This document shows positions 9,921 to 18,101 of a stretch of 64,000 bases of DNA, piece after piece. The notes under the pieces were generated by a model. It searched no databases, had not been told where the DNA came from, and saw only the letters and a list, made by a program, of their open reading frames with translations. The position numbers and the translations under genes were made by a program. Position 1 is the stretch's first letter, and every line of letters starts with the position of its first letter. Source of the stretch: Pseudokordiimonas caeni (lineage in GTDB: Bacteria; Pseudomonadota; Alphaproteobacteria; Sphingomonadales; Kordiimonadaceae); the NCBI RefSeq assembly GCF_026719705.1, contig NZ_JAPPRR010000001.1:783255-847254 (forward strand). The letters run 5' to 3'.

Positions 9921-10478
9921 GTGCTTGATTCTAATGGAATATTTCAAAGGATGTTCACGCCTGTGGATGGAGGATACCATTATTATCCTTCGAAAAAGGA
10001 AGGCGCTAAGTTCGTAACGGCCGAAGAGTACAATCAGCTTATCAAAGACTGGGAAAGGATGGTGGGCCGCAGTGGTGTTGGCAGAGTTGCTATAGTTGTC
10101 GTTCTTATTGTTGTGGTTTGGACATTGATCTCAAGGGCAACAGTTCTGCCAGAATGGTCGGACACGGTCTTTATTTGGACATGTGTGGGTTCGGTGGCAG
10201 CGTGGTATCTCCATGCTGCTCTGGCGCCACGACGGTTGGTCCGGGATAGACCAGTTGTGACACCGCCTAGACCTGCTTCTGTGGCAGGTCAACAAGTAAG
10301 GGAGTCCGTCAGTTGGCCCTCAGTCTTGTTTCTGTTGTGCTTCAGTAGCGCGGTCTTTGCGGGCTCCCTACTGTCACCAAAAGTAACAATCACCGATTGG
10401 GTCTGGCTCGTTGGCTCCGGTGCTATGTCCGCGAGTTGTATTTGGATCTCTATCCAGAAACTCAGAGACAAGAGATAG
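9921..10478 (+). CDS. Hypothetical membrane protein with atypical base composition
   Basis: This 185-residue protein is not a family I recognise. It starts with a soluble part of about 50 residues (LDSNGIFQRMFTPVDGGYHYYP), followed by hydrophobic segments at about 60-75 (VAIVVVLIVVVWTLI) and 85-105, a Pro/Arg-rich linker, and two more hydrophobic segments near the C terminus. GTG 9921 is preceded by GGAG at 9909-9912. Codon use is visibly richer in A and T than in the neighbours (for example AAT, ATT, AAA and TTT where neighbours use C- or G-ending codons), suggesting recent acquisition. It is convergent with the Fur-box gene. Confidence 0.65.
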   Translation: MLDSNGIFQRMFTPVDGGYHYYPSKKEGAKFVTAEEYNQLIKDWERMVGRSGVGRVAIVVVLIVVVWTLISRATVLPEWSDTVFIWTCVGSVAAWYLHAALAPRRLVRDRPVVTPPRPASVAGQQVRESVSWPSVLFLLCFSSAVFAGSLLSPKVTITDWVWLVGSGAMSASCIWISIQKLRDKR

Positions 10479-10546
10479 TCGGGCAGGCCGAAATTCCTTT
10501 TGGAAACAACAATCCAGTGATCGCCCTACTTAGATATTTATCCCCT

Positions 10547-11083
10547 CTAGTGAATAGTCACACCCGTATTGTCCGCGAGCACGGCGATGGTGAGCGAGCG
10601 GGTCTCATGGTCGGTGGGCGGGTTCAGGCGGTAGCCGCTGCCTGAAAGGTGATCCACGAACAGGATCAGGGCATGTTCGGCCAGTGCCATGCCGTCGCCC
10701 TTGAACCAGTGGCCAAGGATCGTGCGGCCGCGTTCTACCTGGGCATTCTGATAGGCGCCGGCAGCGGCGACGATGCGGCGTTCGTCCATTGTCATCTGCT
10801 GGCAGGCGCAGCATTTCACATTCACCCTGCGGGCGGAGCGCCGGGCGACGAGGCCCATGAACTGATCCCAGTGGCGCGAAGCCATCGGGCCGCCCGCCAC
10901 GCAAAAGGCGCGGTGCCAGGCATCGATATGACGGGCAAGCCGGGCGCTGCCGGCCTCGGCCGTCAGCGCCCCCACCCATTGCCGCGTCACGTGCAACACA
11001 AACCTTTCCGCGGCTCCGGAGGGGAGGGTAGAGCGGGTGGAAACCTGCGGCAGGCTTGTGTTGGATACGGAACGTTCGGGCAT
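10547..11083 (-). CDS. Uncharacterised protein, probably iron-regulated (Fur-type operator upstream)
   Basis: A 178-residue soluble protein of no family I can name. It has a low-complexity Ser/Thr-rich N terminus (about 1-22), then a helical region with ERFVLHVTRQWVGAL, ARHIDAWHRAFCVAGG and ASRHWDQFMGLVARR, a Cys cluster CCAC at residues 91-94, and a C-terminal part rich in His (GHWFKGD, AEHALILFVDHL). The start at 11083 is supported by AGGGAG at a spacing of about 8; in-frame ATG at 11113 lacks a site. Its promoter contains a perfect 19-bp palindrome of Fur-box type. An iron or haem role is inference from regulation and from the Cys/His content only. Confidence 0.75.
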   Translation of the reverse strand: MPERSVSNTSLPQVSTRSTLPSGAAERFVLHVTRQWVGALTAEAGSARLARHIDAWHRAFCVAGGPMASRHWDQFMGLVARRSARRVNVKCCACQQMTMDERRIVAAAGAYQNAQVERGRTILGHWFKGDGMALAEHALILFVDHLSGSGYRLNPPTDHETRSLTIAVLADNTGVTIH

Positions 11084-11115
11084 GGTGTCAGCTCCCTTGC
11101 TGTCGTTGCTCATGC

Positions 11116-11145
11116 AGTGTAATTGCGAATCATTCGCAATATCAA
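11116..11145 (-). promoter_or_regulatory. Promoter with embedded Fur-like operator
   Basis: On the minus strand, TTGATA (complement of 11140-11145) and TACACT (complement of 11116-11121) are 18 bp apart. The spacer is almost exactly filled by the palindrome ATTGCGAAT-c-ATTCGCAAT at 11122-11140, a perfect 9-1-9 inverted repeat that fits the GCGAAT-n-ATTCGC form of proteobacterial Fur boxes. Binding there would block RNA polymerase. It is 33 nt upstream of the chosen start of the gene ending at 10547. Confidence 0.7.
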
Positions 11146-11173
11146 GATGTTTTTTTGAACTTGATGCCATGGT

Positions 11174-11273
11174 CTTCGAGACAGCCCGTCGCAAAGGCAC
11201 CGGGCTTCCTCAGACCGAACGGTGATCGGGAATTGCCGTTCGTCCTGAGGAGCGCCCAGGCGCGTCTCGAAGG
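11174..11273. repeat. Dispersed inverted repeat, family B, locus 1 (two units head to head)
   Basis: One unit runs from CTTCGAGAC (11174) to CCGAACGG (11222), and the other from CCGTTCGTCCTGAGGAGC (11236) to GCGTCTCGAAGG (11273). The two are imperfect reverse complements, so the whole stretch can fold into a long stem. A related pair is at 19876-19968. It fills the gap between the Fur-box gene promoter and the sulfotransferase-like gene's 3' end. Confidence 0.75.
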
Positions 11274-11295
11274 GCGCAGCGAGGGCTTTGAAGGA

Positions 11296-12075
11296 TCAGG
11301 CTTTACCCGTGCGGAACCGGTACAGGAGCGCGTCGCGCGCTGCGGGATCGGCTGGCACTTCGCCTGCGGCATGCAGGGCCTGCCAGCGGGCGAGGGCTTC
11401 CGTACTCATGCGGGCATTGGCGCGCTCGGGCGTCAGGGCTTCGGTAATCGCCGGGCTCACCGGCAGGCCAAGGAATCGGGCGAGGCCTTCGCCCCCTGTT
11501 TCCATAAGCGCGCCAAGCCCGATTGCTGCAACATGCTGCACGCCGGCGGCAGCCAGTTTTGCGGCAATCTTTTCGGGGTCGGGCAGGGGCTTCGGGTAAG
11601 GCGCCAGAAAATCGGCAAGGTTGCCCTGATAGCCCCGGATGGCCCGGAACATATGGACGGATTCCCACCATGCGTCTGCCGGGCGGGTCACCAGCCGCAC
11701 CTCGATCCGCCGACGGGCCTTCGCCTGCAGCATGGCAAGCGACGCACTGAACCGGTCCAGATCGGGATAGAAGCTTGTGGCCAGCGTGCCGGGCATGGTG
11801 CCGATCAGATTTTCATAGCTGACGACCACGCCGCGTTCCTCGCGGTCGATCGCGCGCACCAGCCGGGCAAGGCGGACTTTATCAAGAAGCGGTGCGGCAG
11901 GCCGGTGCAGGCGGCGCAGGTGCGCCCATGTCCGGTCGGTCATCAGCGCGTCGCGCAGCATCACCCGCCAGCCAGCCGCCTCAAGCGGCGCGCGTGCCTT
12001 CGCCAGCGCCTTCTGGATGCTGGTGGAGCCGCAGCGGTGAAGGCCGATATGCAGGATGACAGGTGTGTCGCTCAT
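11296..12075 (-). CDS. Sulfotransferase-like P-loop protein
   Basis: A 259-residue protein that begins VILHIGLHRCGSTSIQKAL, the typical 5'-phosphosulfate-binding P-loop of PAPS-dependent sulfotransferase-family proteins close to the N terminus. A second region, RIEVRLVTRPADAWWESVHMFR, matches the 3'-phosphate-binding segment with the conserved Arg and Ser. A YENL segment follows residue 100. The acceptor is unknown; bacterial members modify polysaccharides or are of unknown role. The start at 12075 is just upstream of the P-loop. It follows purL on the same strand but after a terminator, so it is probably separately transcribed. Confidence 0.72.
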   Translation of the reverse strand: MSDTPVILHIGLHRCGSTSIQKALAKARAPLEAAGWRVMLRDALMTDRTWAHLRRLHRPAAPLLDKVRLARLVRAIDREERGVVVSYENLIGTMPGTLATSFYPDLDRFSASLAMLQAKARRRIEVRLVTRPADAWWESVHMFRAIRGYQGNLADFLAPYPKPLPDPEKIAAKLAAAGVQHVAAIGLGALMETGGEGLARFLGLPVSPAITEALTPERANARMSTEALARWQALHAAGEVPADPAARDALLYRFRTGKA

Positions 12076-12114
12076 GGCGGCATTTAGGGGGAGCGTCGGC
12101 TTTTTGTCTAGCAG

Positions 12115-12150
12115 GCATAAAGAAAGGGGCGCCAAATGTTTGGCACCCCT
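12115..12150 (-). terminator. Rho-independent terminator of the pur operon
   Basis: Read on the minus strand, AGGGGTGCCAAA pairs with TTTGGCGCCCCT (12125-12150, one G-T pair), followed by TTTCTTT. It lies 24 nt after the purL stop. Confidence 0.8.
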
Positions 12151-12173
12151 TCCGCTTTCAAGCCGGGTGAGGC

Positions 12174-14369
12174 TTAAAGTTCGTTTTTCATGAAGGCCGG
12201 GAACCAGCCTTCGTGCGCCGCGGTGAGCGCGGCGAGCGGCAGGTCAAGCGCGCCGCCGTTGACCGTGATGCTGTCGCCGCCGGTGGTGCCGAGAACGGCA
12301 ACGGCGAGGCCGGCATCGCGGGCTTCCTGACGGATCGTCTCGGCCTCGTCGGGCTCGGCGGCGATCAGGTAGCGCGACTGGCTTTCGCTGAACAGGTGCA
12401 CATGCAGCGGCAGGCTGTCATCAAGCGTGATGGTGGCGCCCGTCTTGCCCGAGATTGCCATATCGGCGAGGGCAGCGATCAGGCCACCGTCCGACAGGTC
12501 ATGCACGGTCGTCAGCTGGCCGTTCTCAATAAGCGCACGGACGAAATCGCCGTTGCGGCGCTCGACGGCGAGATCGACAACCGGCGGCAGGCCTTCGTCT
12601 TTTTTCAGGATTTCACGCTGGTAAAGCGACGCGCCAAGCTCGTTCTTGGTTTCGCCAAACAGCATGATCACCTGGCCGTCGCCCTTGAAGGGCACGGTTG
12701 CCATATGCTTCGACTGCTTGAGGATACCCACACCGCCGATGGCTGGTGTGGGCAGGATGCCCTTGCCGTTCGTCTCGTTATAAAGCGAGACGTTGCCCGA
12801 AACGATGGGGTAATCGAGCGCGACGCAAGCTTCTGCCATGCCTTCAAGGCAGCCGACGATCTGGCCCATGATCTCGGGCCGTTCGGGATTGCCGAAGTTG
12901 AGGCAGTTGGTGATGGCAAGCGGCAGGCCGCCGGTCGCCGTGATGTTCCGCCACGTTTCAGCCACCGCCTGTTTGCCGCCTTCAACCGGATCGGCATAGC
13001 AGTAGCGCGGGGTTACGTCCGTGCTGATCGCGAGCGCCTTTTCGGTGCCATGCACACGCACGACAGCAGCGTCGCCACCGGGGCGCTGGATGGTGTCTCC
13101 CATGACCATATGATCATACTGCGACCAGATCCAGCGACGCGAGCAGAGGTTCGGGCCGCCGATCAGGTCCATGACCGCCTTTTTCAGGTCTTTGGGCGCT
13201 TCCACGTCCACAGCCTTGCGCTTCGGCGTTGCCGTGTGCGGACGGTCATATTCCGGCGCGTCGTCCACAAGGGTATTGAGCGGGATATCGCCCACTGTTT
13301 CGCCCTTGAATTTCAGCGTCAGGTTGCCCGTATCGGTGATGTGGCCGATCACGGCGAAATCAAGTTCCCACTTCTCGAAGATGGCTTTCGCCATTTCCTC
13401 GCGGCCGGGTTTGAGGACCATGAGCATGCGCTCCTGGCTTTCCGACAGCATCATCTCGTAGGGGAGCATGTTTTCTTCGCGCTGGGGCACGTTATCGAGG
13501 ATCAGCTCGAAACCCACACCGCCTTTTGACGCCATCTCGACGGAAGACGAGGTAAGGCCTGCTGCCCCCATGTCCTGAATGGCGACGATCGCGTCCGTTG
13601 CCATCAGCTCGAGGCAGGCTTCGATGAGGAGCTTTTCGGTGAAGGGGTCACCCACCTGCACGGTCGGGCGTTTCTCTTCACTGTCATCCGTGAATTCGGC
13701 CGACGCCATGGTGGCGCCGTGGATGCCGTCGCGGCCGGTTTTGGAGCCGACATACACAACGGGGTTACCCACACCTGCAGCCGCCGAATAGAAGATCTTC
13801 TCGGCGTCGGCGAGGCCGACCGTCATGGCGTTCACAAGGATGTTGCCATTGTAGGACGGGTCGAAGTTCGTCTCGCCGCCCACGGTCGGCACACCCACGC
13901 AGTTGCCGTAGCCGCCGATACCTGAAACGACGCCGGCCACAAGGTGGCGGGTCTTCGGATGATCAGGCTCGCCAAAGCGCAGCGCGTTCATGTTAGCCAC
14001 GGGGCGTGCGCCCATGGTGAACACATCGCGCAGGATGCCGCCCACGCCCGTCGCCGCGCCCTGATAGGGCTCGATGAAGGACGGGTGGTTATGGCTTTCC
14101 ATCTTGAAGATGGCTGCCTGCCCGTCACCGATATCGATGACGCCGGCATTCTCGCCGGGGCCGCAGATAACCCACGGGGCTTTCGTCGGCAGCTTCTTCA
14201 GGTGGATTTTCGAGGATTTGTAGGAGCAATGCTCGGACCACATCACGGAATAGATGCCCAGTTCCGTAAGGTTCGGCTCGCGGCCGAGGCCTTTGAGGAT
14301 CAGGTCATATTCCTTCGGCGTCAGGCCGTGATCGCGGACGATTTCGGGGGTGATCTTGGTGTCGGTCAT
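12174..14369 (-). CDS. purL: Phosphoribosylformylglycinamidine synthase, synthetase subunit PurL (small-type)
   Basis: The 731-residue synthetase converts formylglycinamide ribonucleotide, ATP and glutamine-derived ammonia to FGAM in purine synthesis. It is the short PurL that needs PurQ and PurS as separate subunits, both encoded immediately upstream. Conserved blocks include [11 protein letters not shown] near residue 45, the ATP-binding [14 protein letters not shown] region, [20 protein letters not shown], and [12 protein letters not shown] in the second AIRS-like half. The start is the first ATG after purQ, with 11 nt between genes, and the operon ends in a terminator after this gene. Confidence 0.97.
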   Translation of the reverse strand: MTDTKITPEIVRDHGLTPKEYDLILKGLGREPNLTELGIYSVMWSEHCSYKSSKIHLKKLPTKAPWVICGPGENAGVIDIGDGQAAIFKMESHNHPSFIEPYQGAATGVGGILRDVFTMGARPVANMNALRFGEPDHPKTRHLVAGVVSGIGGYGNCVGVPTVGGETNFDPSYNGNILVNAMTVGLADAEKIFYSAAAGVGNPVVYVGSKTGRDGIHGATMASAEFTDDSEEKRPTVQVGDPFTEKLLIEACLELMATDAIVAIQDMGAAGLTSSSVEMASKGGVGFELILDNVPQREENMLPYEMMLSESQERMLMVLKPGREEMAKAIFEKWELDFAVIGHITDTGNLTLKFKGETVGDIPLNTLVDDAPEYDRPHTATPKRKAVDVEAPKDLKKAVMDLIGGPNLCSRRWIWSQYDHMVMGDTIQRPGGDAAVVRVHGTEKALAISTDVTPRYCYADPVEGGKQAVAETWRNITATGGLPLAITNCLNFGNPERPEIMGQIVGCLEGMAEACVALDYPIVSGNVSLYNETNGKGILPTPAIGGVGILKQSKHMATVPFKGDGQVIMLFGETKNELGASLYQREILKKDEGLPPVVDLAVERRNGDFVRALIENGQLTTVHDLSDGGLIAALADMAISGKTGATITLDDSLPLHVHLFSESQSRYLIAAEPDEAETIRQEARDAGLAVAVLGTTGGDSITVNGGALDLPLAALTAAHEGWFPAFMKNEL

Positions 14370-14380
14370 CTCTTTTCCCC

Positions 14381-15043
14381 TCAGCCCAGACGGTTCATGA
14401 CGGATTCGAACAGGATACGGCCGTCGGAGCCGCCAAGCGCGGGTTCGATCATCCGCTCGGGGTGCGGCATCATGCCAAGCACGTTGCCTTTCTTGTTCAG
14501 CACACCGGCGATGCGGCGCTGGGCACCATTGATGTCCTCGGCATAGCGGAAGGCAACCTGACCTTCGCCTTCGAGGGCATCGAGCGTTTCCTTGTCGGCA
14601 TAATAGTTGCCGTCATGGTGCGCGACCGGGATGGTGATGTTGCTGCCGGCGGTGTAGCCGTTGGTGAAGAGGCTGGCGTCGTTCACCACTTCCAGTTCCA
14701 CATCGCGGCACACGAAATGGAGGCTGGCGTTGCGCATCAGCGCACCCGGCAGGAGGCCGGTTTCAGTCAGCACCTGGAAGCCGTTGCAGACGCCAAGGAC
14801 AGGTACACCGGCCTCTGCGCGCTTGATGACCTCTTTCATGACGGTCGACCGGGCCGACATGGCGCCGCAGCGCAGATAGTCGCCGTAGGAGAAACCACCG
14901 GGCAGGGCGATGAAGTCGACCTTCTCGAAATCGGCCGACTGGTGCCAGACCATTTCAGGTTTTTTACCCGTCACCTTTTCAAGGGCGACGGCCATATCCC
15001 GGTCGCAGTTCGAACCGGGAAAGACGATGACCGCGGATTTCAT
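14381..15043 (-). CDS. purQ: Phosphoribosylformylglycinamidine synthase, glutaminase subunit PurQ
   Basis: This 220-residue class I glutamine amidotransferase supplies ammonia to PurL. The catalytic Cys sits in the nucleophile elbow [11 protein letters not shown] (Cys near residue 88), and the His/Glu pair in the C-terminal GMMPHPERM. The N terminus [13 protein letters not shown] is typical. It is six nt downstream of purS and eleven upstream of purL, in one operon. Confidence 0.97.
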   Translation of the reverse strand: MKSAVIVFPGSNCDRDMAVALEKVTGKKPEMVWHQSADFEKVDFIALPGGFSYGDYLRCGAMSARSTVMKEVIKRAEAGVPVLGVCNGFQVLTETGLLPGALMRNASLHFVCRDVELEVVNDASLFTNGYTAGSNITIPVAHHDGNYYADKETLDALEGEGQVAFRYAEDINGAQRRIAGVLNKKGNVLGMMPHPERMIEPALGGSDGRILFESVMNRLG

Positions 15044-15049
15044 GGGCGC

Positions 15050-15280
15050 TTACTCCAGCTCGATGCTGTAGTTTTCGATCACCGTATTGGCGAGCAGCTT
15101 GCGGCACATTTCGTCGACCGCTTCTTTCGTGGTGCCTGCCGCGAGGTCCAGCTCGATATATTTGCCCTGACGGGCGGCTTCGACGCCGTCAAAACCCATG
15201 TTGCCGAGCGCGTGTTCGATGGCTTTGCCCTGGGGGTCCAGAACGCCATTCTTGAGGGTGACGTGAATACGGGCTTTCAT
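15050..15280 (-). CDS. purS: Phosphoribosylformylglycinamidine synthase subunit PurS
   Basis: A 76-residue structural subunit that bridges PurL and PurQ in the FGAM synthase complex. The sequence begins MKARIHVTLKNGVLDPQGKAI and continues with EHALGNMGFDGV, the family signature. The ATG at 15280 is chosen over a longer frame that runs back into purC. It starts 5 nt after the purC stop, so it is cotranscribed with purC. Confidence 0.95.
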   Translation of the reverse strand: MKARIHVTLKNGVLDPQGKAIEHALGNMGFDGVEAARQGKYIELDLAAGTTKEAVDEMCRKLLANTVIENYSIELE

Positions 15281-15285
15281 GGGTC

Positions 15286-16056
15286 TCAGCCTTCCTTCTT
15301 CTGCTGGTGTTCGGCGAATTCGGTGATGTCGGCAGTGGGCAGGATGCCAAGGCGGCGGGCCACTTCCATATAGGCTTCCATTTCGCCGCCGAGATCGCGG
15401 CGGAAACGGTCCTTGTCGAGCTTCTCGCCCGTTTTCATGTCCCAAAGGCGGCAGCCATCGGGGCTGATTTCGTCGGCCAGCACAGTAATGACTTCCTCGC
15501 CTTCGTAAAGGCGGCCGAATTCCAGCTTGAAGTCGATAAGGCGGATGCCGATGCCGGCGAAGAGGCCGGACATGAAATCATTCACGCGCAGGGCATAATG
15601 GGTGATGTCGTCAAGTTCGTCTTCCGAAGCCCAGCCGAAGGTTAGGATATGCTCTTCAGCGATCAGCGGATCACCGAGCTCGTCGGACTTGAAGCAGAAT
15701 TCAACAAGCGGGCGGGGCAGCGGCGTGCCTTCCTCGATCCCGAGGCGCTTGGAGAGCCCGCCGGCAGCAACGTTGCGGACGATCACTTCCACCGGGATGA
15801 TCTCGACCGCTTTCACCAGCTGTTCGCGCATCGACATACGGCGCACGAAGTGAGTCGGGATGCCGATGTTGCCAAGGGCCGTGAAGATATATTCGGAGAT
15901 GTGGTTGTTCACCACGCCCTTGCCCGAAAGAGTGCCCTTCTTCTGGTTGTTGAATGCGGTGGCATCATCCTTGAAATACTGGATGATTGTGCCCGGCTCA
16001 GGGCCTTCATACAGAATCTTGGCTTTGCCTTCGTAAATCTTGTTGCGGCGGGACAT
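15286..16056 (-). CDS. purC: Phosphoribosylaminoimidazolesuccinocarboxamide synthase (SAICAR synthetase)
   Basis: A 256-residue enzyme that joins aspartate to CAIR in purine biosynthesis. The N terminus reads [17 protein letters not shown] with the glycine-rich ATP loop, followed by [14 protein letters not shown], and later [19 protein letters not shown] and IDFKLEFG, all conserved in PurC. The start at 16056 is preceded by GGAG; a longer frame to 16170 would begin inside the divergent promoter region. It heads the purC-purS-purQ-purL operon, divergent from the zeta-subunit gene. Confidence 0.97.
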   Translation of the reverse strand: MSRRNKIYEGKAKILYEGPEPGTIIQYFKDDATAFNNQKKGTLSGKGVVNNHISEYIFTALGNIGIPTHFVRRMSMREQLVKAVEIIPVEVIVRNVAAGGLSKRLGIEEGTPLPRPLVEFCFKSDELGDPLIAEEHILTFGWASEDELDDITHYALRVNDFMSGLFAGIGIRLIDFKLEFGRLYEGEEVITVLADEISPDGCRLWDMKTGEKLDKDRFRRDLGGEMEAYMEVARRLGILPTADITEFAEHQQKKEG

Positions 16057-16266
16057 CTGAGGCCTGCTCCTTCGACATGCAGGGAGGGGGTGAATCGCGC
16101 GCGGACAATAGCGGATGAAGTCCGGCCCGACAATCTTTCTGTCATAAAACGCAATAACCGGTTTTTGCACTTGACCAGCGGCGCACAGATATTACCTGAA
16201 TGTGCGCTGTAAGCGTTGCCTGTGCCTCCTGCAGGCAACAAGAATCGGGATGAAAGGACTACGCCC

Positions 16267-16590
16267 ATGACCACGTTCGACAGCCGCGAGAAGGCCTTCG
16301 AAGACAAGTTTGCCCATGATGAAGCGCTGCTCTTCAAGGCGCGGGCCCGCCGCAACCGCCTGCTGGGTGAGTGGGTAGCTGCCGAGCTTGGCCTTTCGGG
16401 CGATGCCGTGAAAGAATATGCCGGTGATGTGGTTGCCTCCGATCTTGAAGAAGACGGCGACGGCGACGTGATCCGCAAGGTGCTGGCCGATGTCACCGCC
16501 AAGGGGCTCGACATCTCGGAGCACCGGATCGTGAAGCGTCTTGACGAGCTTTTCGACGAAGCCAAGCGCCAGATCATGGCCGAATCCTGA
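16267..16590 (+). CDS. F1-ATPase inhibitor zeta subunit (DUF1476 family)
   Basis: This 107-residue alphaproteobacterial protein matches DUF1476, whose Paracoccus member is the zeta subunit that blocks ATP hydrolysis by F1-ATPase. The N terminus MTTFDSREKAFEDKFAHDEALLFKARARRN is the inhibitory helix and is very well conserved; the rest is the helical bundle, ending EAKRQIMAES. AAGGA precedes the ATG at a spacing of about 8. Its position divergent from purC is common in Alphaproteobacteria. A hairpin at 16601-16631 directly follows. Confidence 0.9.
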   Translation: MTTFDSREKAFEDKFAHDEALLFKARARRNRLLGEWVAAELGLSGDAVKEYAGDVVASDLEEDGDGDVIRKVLADVTAKGLDISEHRIVKRLDELFDEAKRQIMAES

Positions 16591-16600
16591 GCCCTCTGCC

Positions 16601-16649
16601 GCCGGGCTTGATTTCGATCAAAAAGCCCGGCGCCTTATGGGTCTAGAAC
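16601..16649 (+). promoter_or_regulatory. FNR/FixK-type box and class II promoter for hemN, nested in a hairpin
   Basis: TTGAT-ttcg-ATCAA at 16608-16621 is a perfect FNR/FixK/Anr half-site pair. Its centre (16614.5) is 32 bp upstream of the centre of TAGAAC (16644-16649), placing it at -41.5, the class II activating position. The same box is inside a hairpin whose stem GCCGGGCTT (16601-16609) pairs with AAGCCCGGC (16623-16631), which could fold after the zeta gene. Confidence 0.75.
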
Positions 16650-16682
16650 TGCTCCGGTACCCGCCAGAAGGAATGCCGGAGC

Positions 16683-18053
16683 ATGCCCCATACGAACGAC
16701 CCCATCTTCCCCAATTTCCGCCACTATAATACCGCGCGTGTGCCCCGCTACACGAGCTACCCGACGGCTGTTCAGTTCCATGACGGCGTCAGTGCCGCGG
16801 ACCAGCAAAAGTGGCTCATGGAAATCGGGCCGGACCACAGCCTCTCCCTTTATTTCCATATTCCTTTCTGCCAGCAGCTTTGCTGGTATTGCGGCTGCAA
16901 CACGACCGTGACGCAAAACACCGGCCGTATGACCCGCAATACGCGGGCGCTGGTGATGGAAATTGAAAGAGTCGCAGATCTCCTGCCGCCGGGCATAGCC
17001 GTGCGGCACCTGCATTTTGGTGGCGGCACGCCGACATGGCTGCCGACGAGCGATCTGGCGGCCATCGTCGCGCTGGTGCGCAAACGTCTCAACCTGTTGC
17101 CGGACGCCGAGCTGGCGATCGAGATCGACCCGCGCACCATGACGCGGCAGAAGGCCGGGGCGCTCGCGCTGATGGGCTTCAACCGCGCTAGCCTCGGTGT
17201 GCAGGATTTCAACCCGGCGGTCCAGGCGCTGATCAACCGTGTCCAGCCGCCGCAGATGGTGGCGGACTGCATCACATGGCTGCGCGACGCCGGGATCGAT
17301 GCGATCAGCATGGACCTGATCTATGGCCTGCCGGGGCAAACCACAGAAGGCCTTGTCGAGACCGTGGCACAGGCCGTGCGGATGAAGCCGCAGCGCGTGG
17401 CGCTGTTTGGTTATGCGCACCTGCCGTCGCGCTTGAAGCACCAGCGGATGATCGCGAACGATGCGCTGCCGGGGGCGGAAGCACGGCAGGCTGCCGCCGA
17501 AGCCGCCGCCGAAGCGTTGCTGGCGGCGGGCTATCAGGCCATCGGCTTCGATCACTTCGCACTGCCGGGTGACACGCTGGCGGTCGCGGCGCGCGACGGC
17601 AGCCTGCGCCGCAATTTCCAGGGTTATACAAACGATCCGGCCGATGTGCTGATCGGCTTCGGCGCCTCCGCCATCAGCGAGCTGCCGGGGGGCTATGTCC
17701 AGAACAGCGCCCATATCGGCCAGTATGAAGCAGCGATCGAGGCGGGCGGCCTTGCCGGGGACCGTGGGGTGGCGATCACAGCCGACGACCGGTTGCGCCG
17801 CACTGTGATCGAGGCGCTGCTTTGCCAGTTCACGGCCGATGTCGGCGCGATTTGCAAAGCACACGGTCGGGGCGAAACAGCGCTTGATTCTGAAATCCTG
17901 CGGCTGACCCCCCTGCGCGCCGACGGGCTTTGCAGGGTTGAGGGCCGCACGGTCACCATCCCGCCGCTTGCGCGAAACCATGCCCGCGTCGTTGCCGCCA
18001 CCTTCGACGCCTATCTTTTGCCGGAAGCCGCAAGACATAGCGTTGCAGTCTGA
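16683..18053 (+). CDS. hemN: Oxygen-independent coproporphyrinogen III dehydrogenase HemN
   Basis: A 456-residue radical-SAM enzyme that oxidatively decarboxylates coproporphyrinogen III without oxygen in haem synthesis. The cluster motif is Cys63-x3-Cys67-x2-Cys70 followed by GC, in YFHIPFCQQLCWYCGC. HLHFGGGTPTWL, the SAM-binding SLGVQDF block and DLIYGLPGQT are also in place. The length and N-terminal extension RYTSYPTA agree with true HemN rather than HemW. Control by an FNR/FixK-type site upstream fits an enzyme needed when oxygen is low. Confidence 0.95.
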   Translation: MPHTNDPIFPNFRHYNTARVPRYTSYPTAVQFHDGVSAADQQKWLMEIGPDHSLSLYFHIPFCQQLCWYCGCNTTVTQNTGRMTRNTRALVMEIERVADLLPPGIAVRHLHFGGGTPTWLPTSDLAAIVALVRKRLNLLPDAELAIEIDPRTMTRQKAGALALMGFNRASLGVQDFNPAVQALINRVQPPQMVADCITWLRDAGIDAISMDLIYGLPGQTTEGLVETVAQAVRMKPQRVALFGYAHLPSRLKHQRMIANDALPGAEARQAAAEAAAEALLAAGYQAIGFDHFALPGDTLAVAARDGSLRRNFQGYTNDPADVLIGFGASAISELPGGYVQNSAHIGQYEAAIEAGGLAGDRGVAITADDRLRRTVIEALLCQFTADVGAICKAHGRGETALDSEILRLTPLRADGLCRVEGRTVTIPPLARNHARVVAATFDAYLLPEAARHSVAV

Positions 18054-18101
18054 TCATTCTCGCGCTACTTTGTGATCACATTTCCAAACGGGGGATAGAT
18101 C

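Noticed and set aside
11056-12087. Plus-strand open frame opposite the sulfotransferase-like gene
   Set aside because: The minus-strand frame has a clear PAPS P-loop, and the plus-strand frame runs through repeats and the Fur-box promoter.
16057-16266. A purine riboswitch or PurR-type operator in front of purC
   Set aside because: No purine aptamer core or clear palindrome could be read in this interval.
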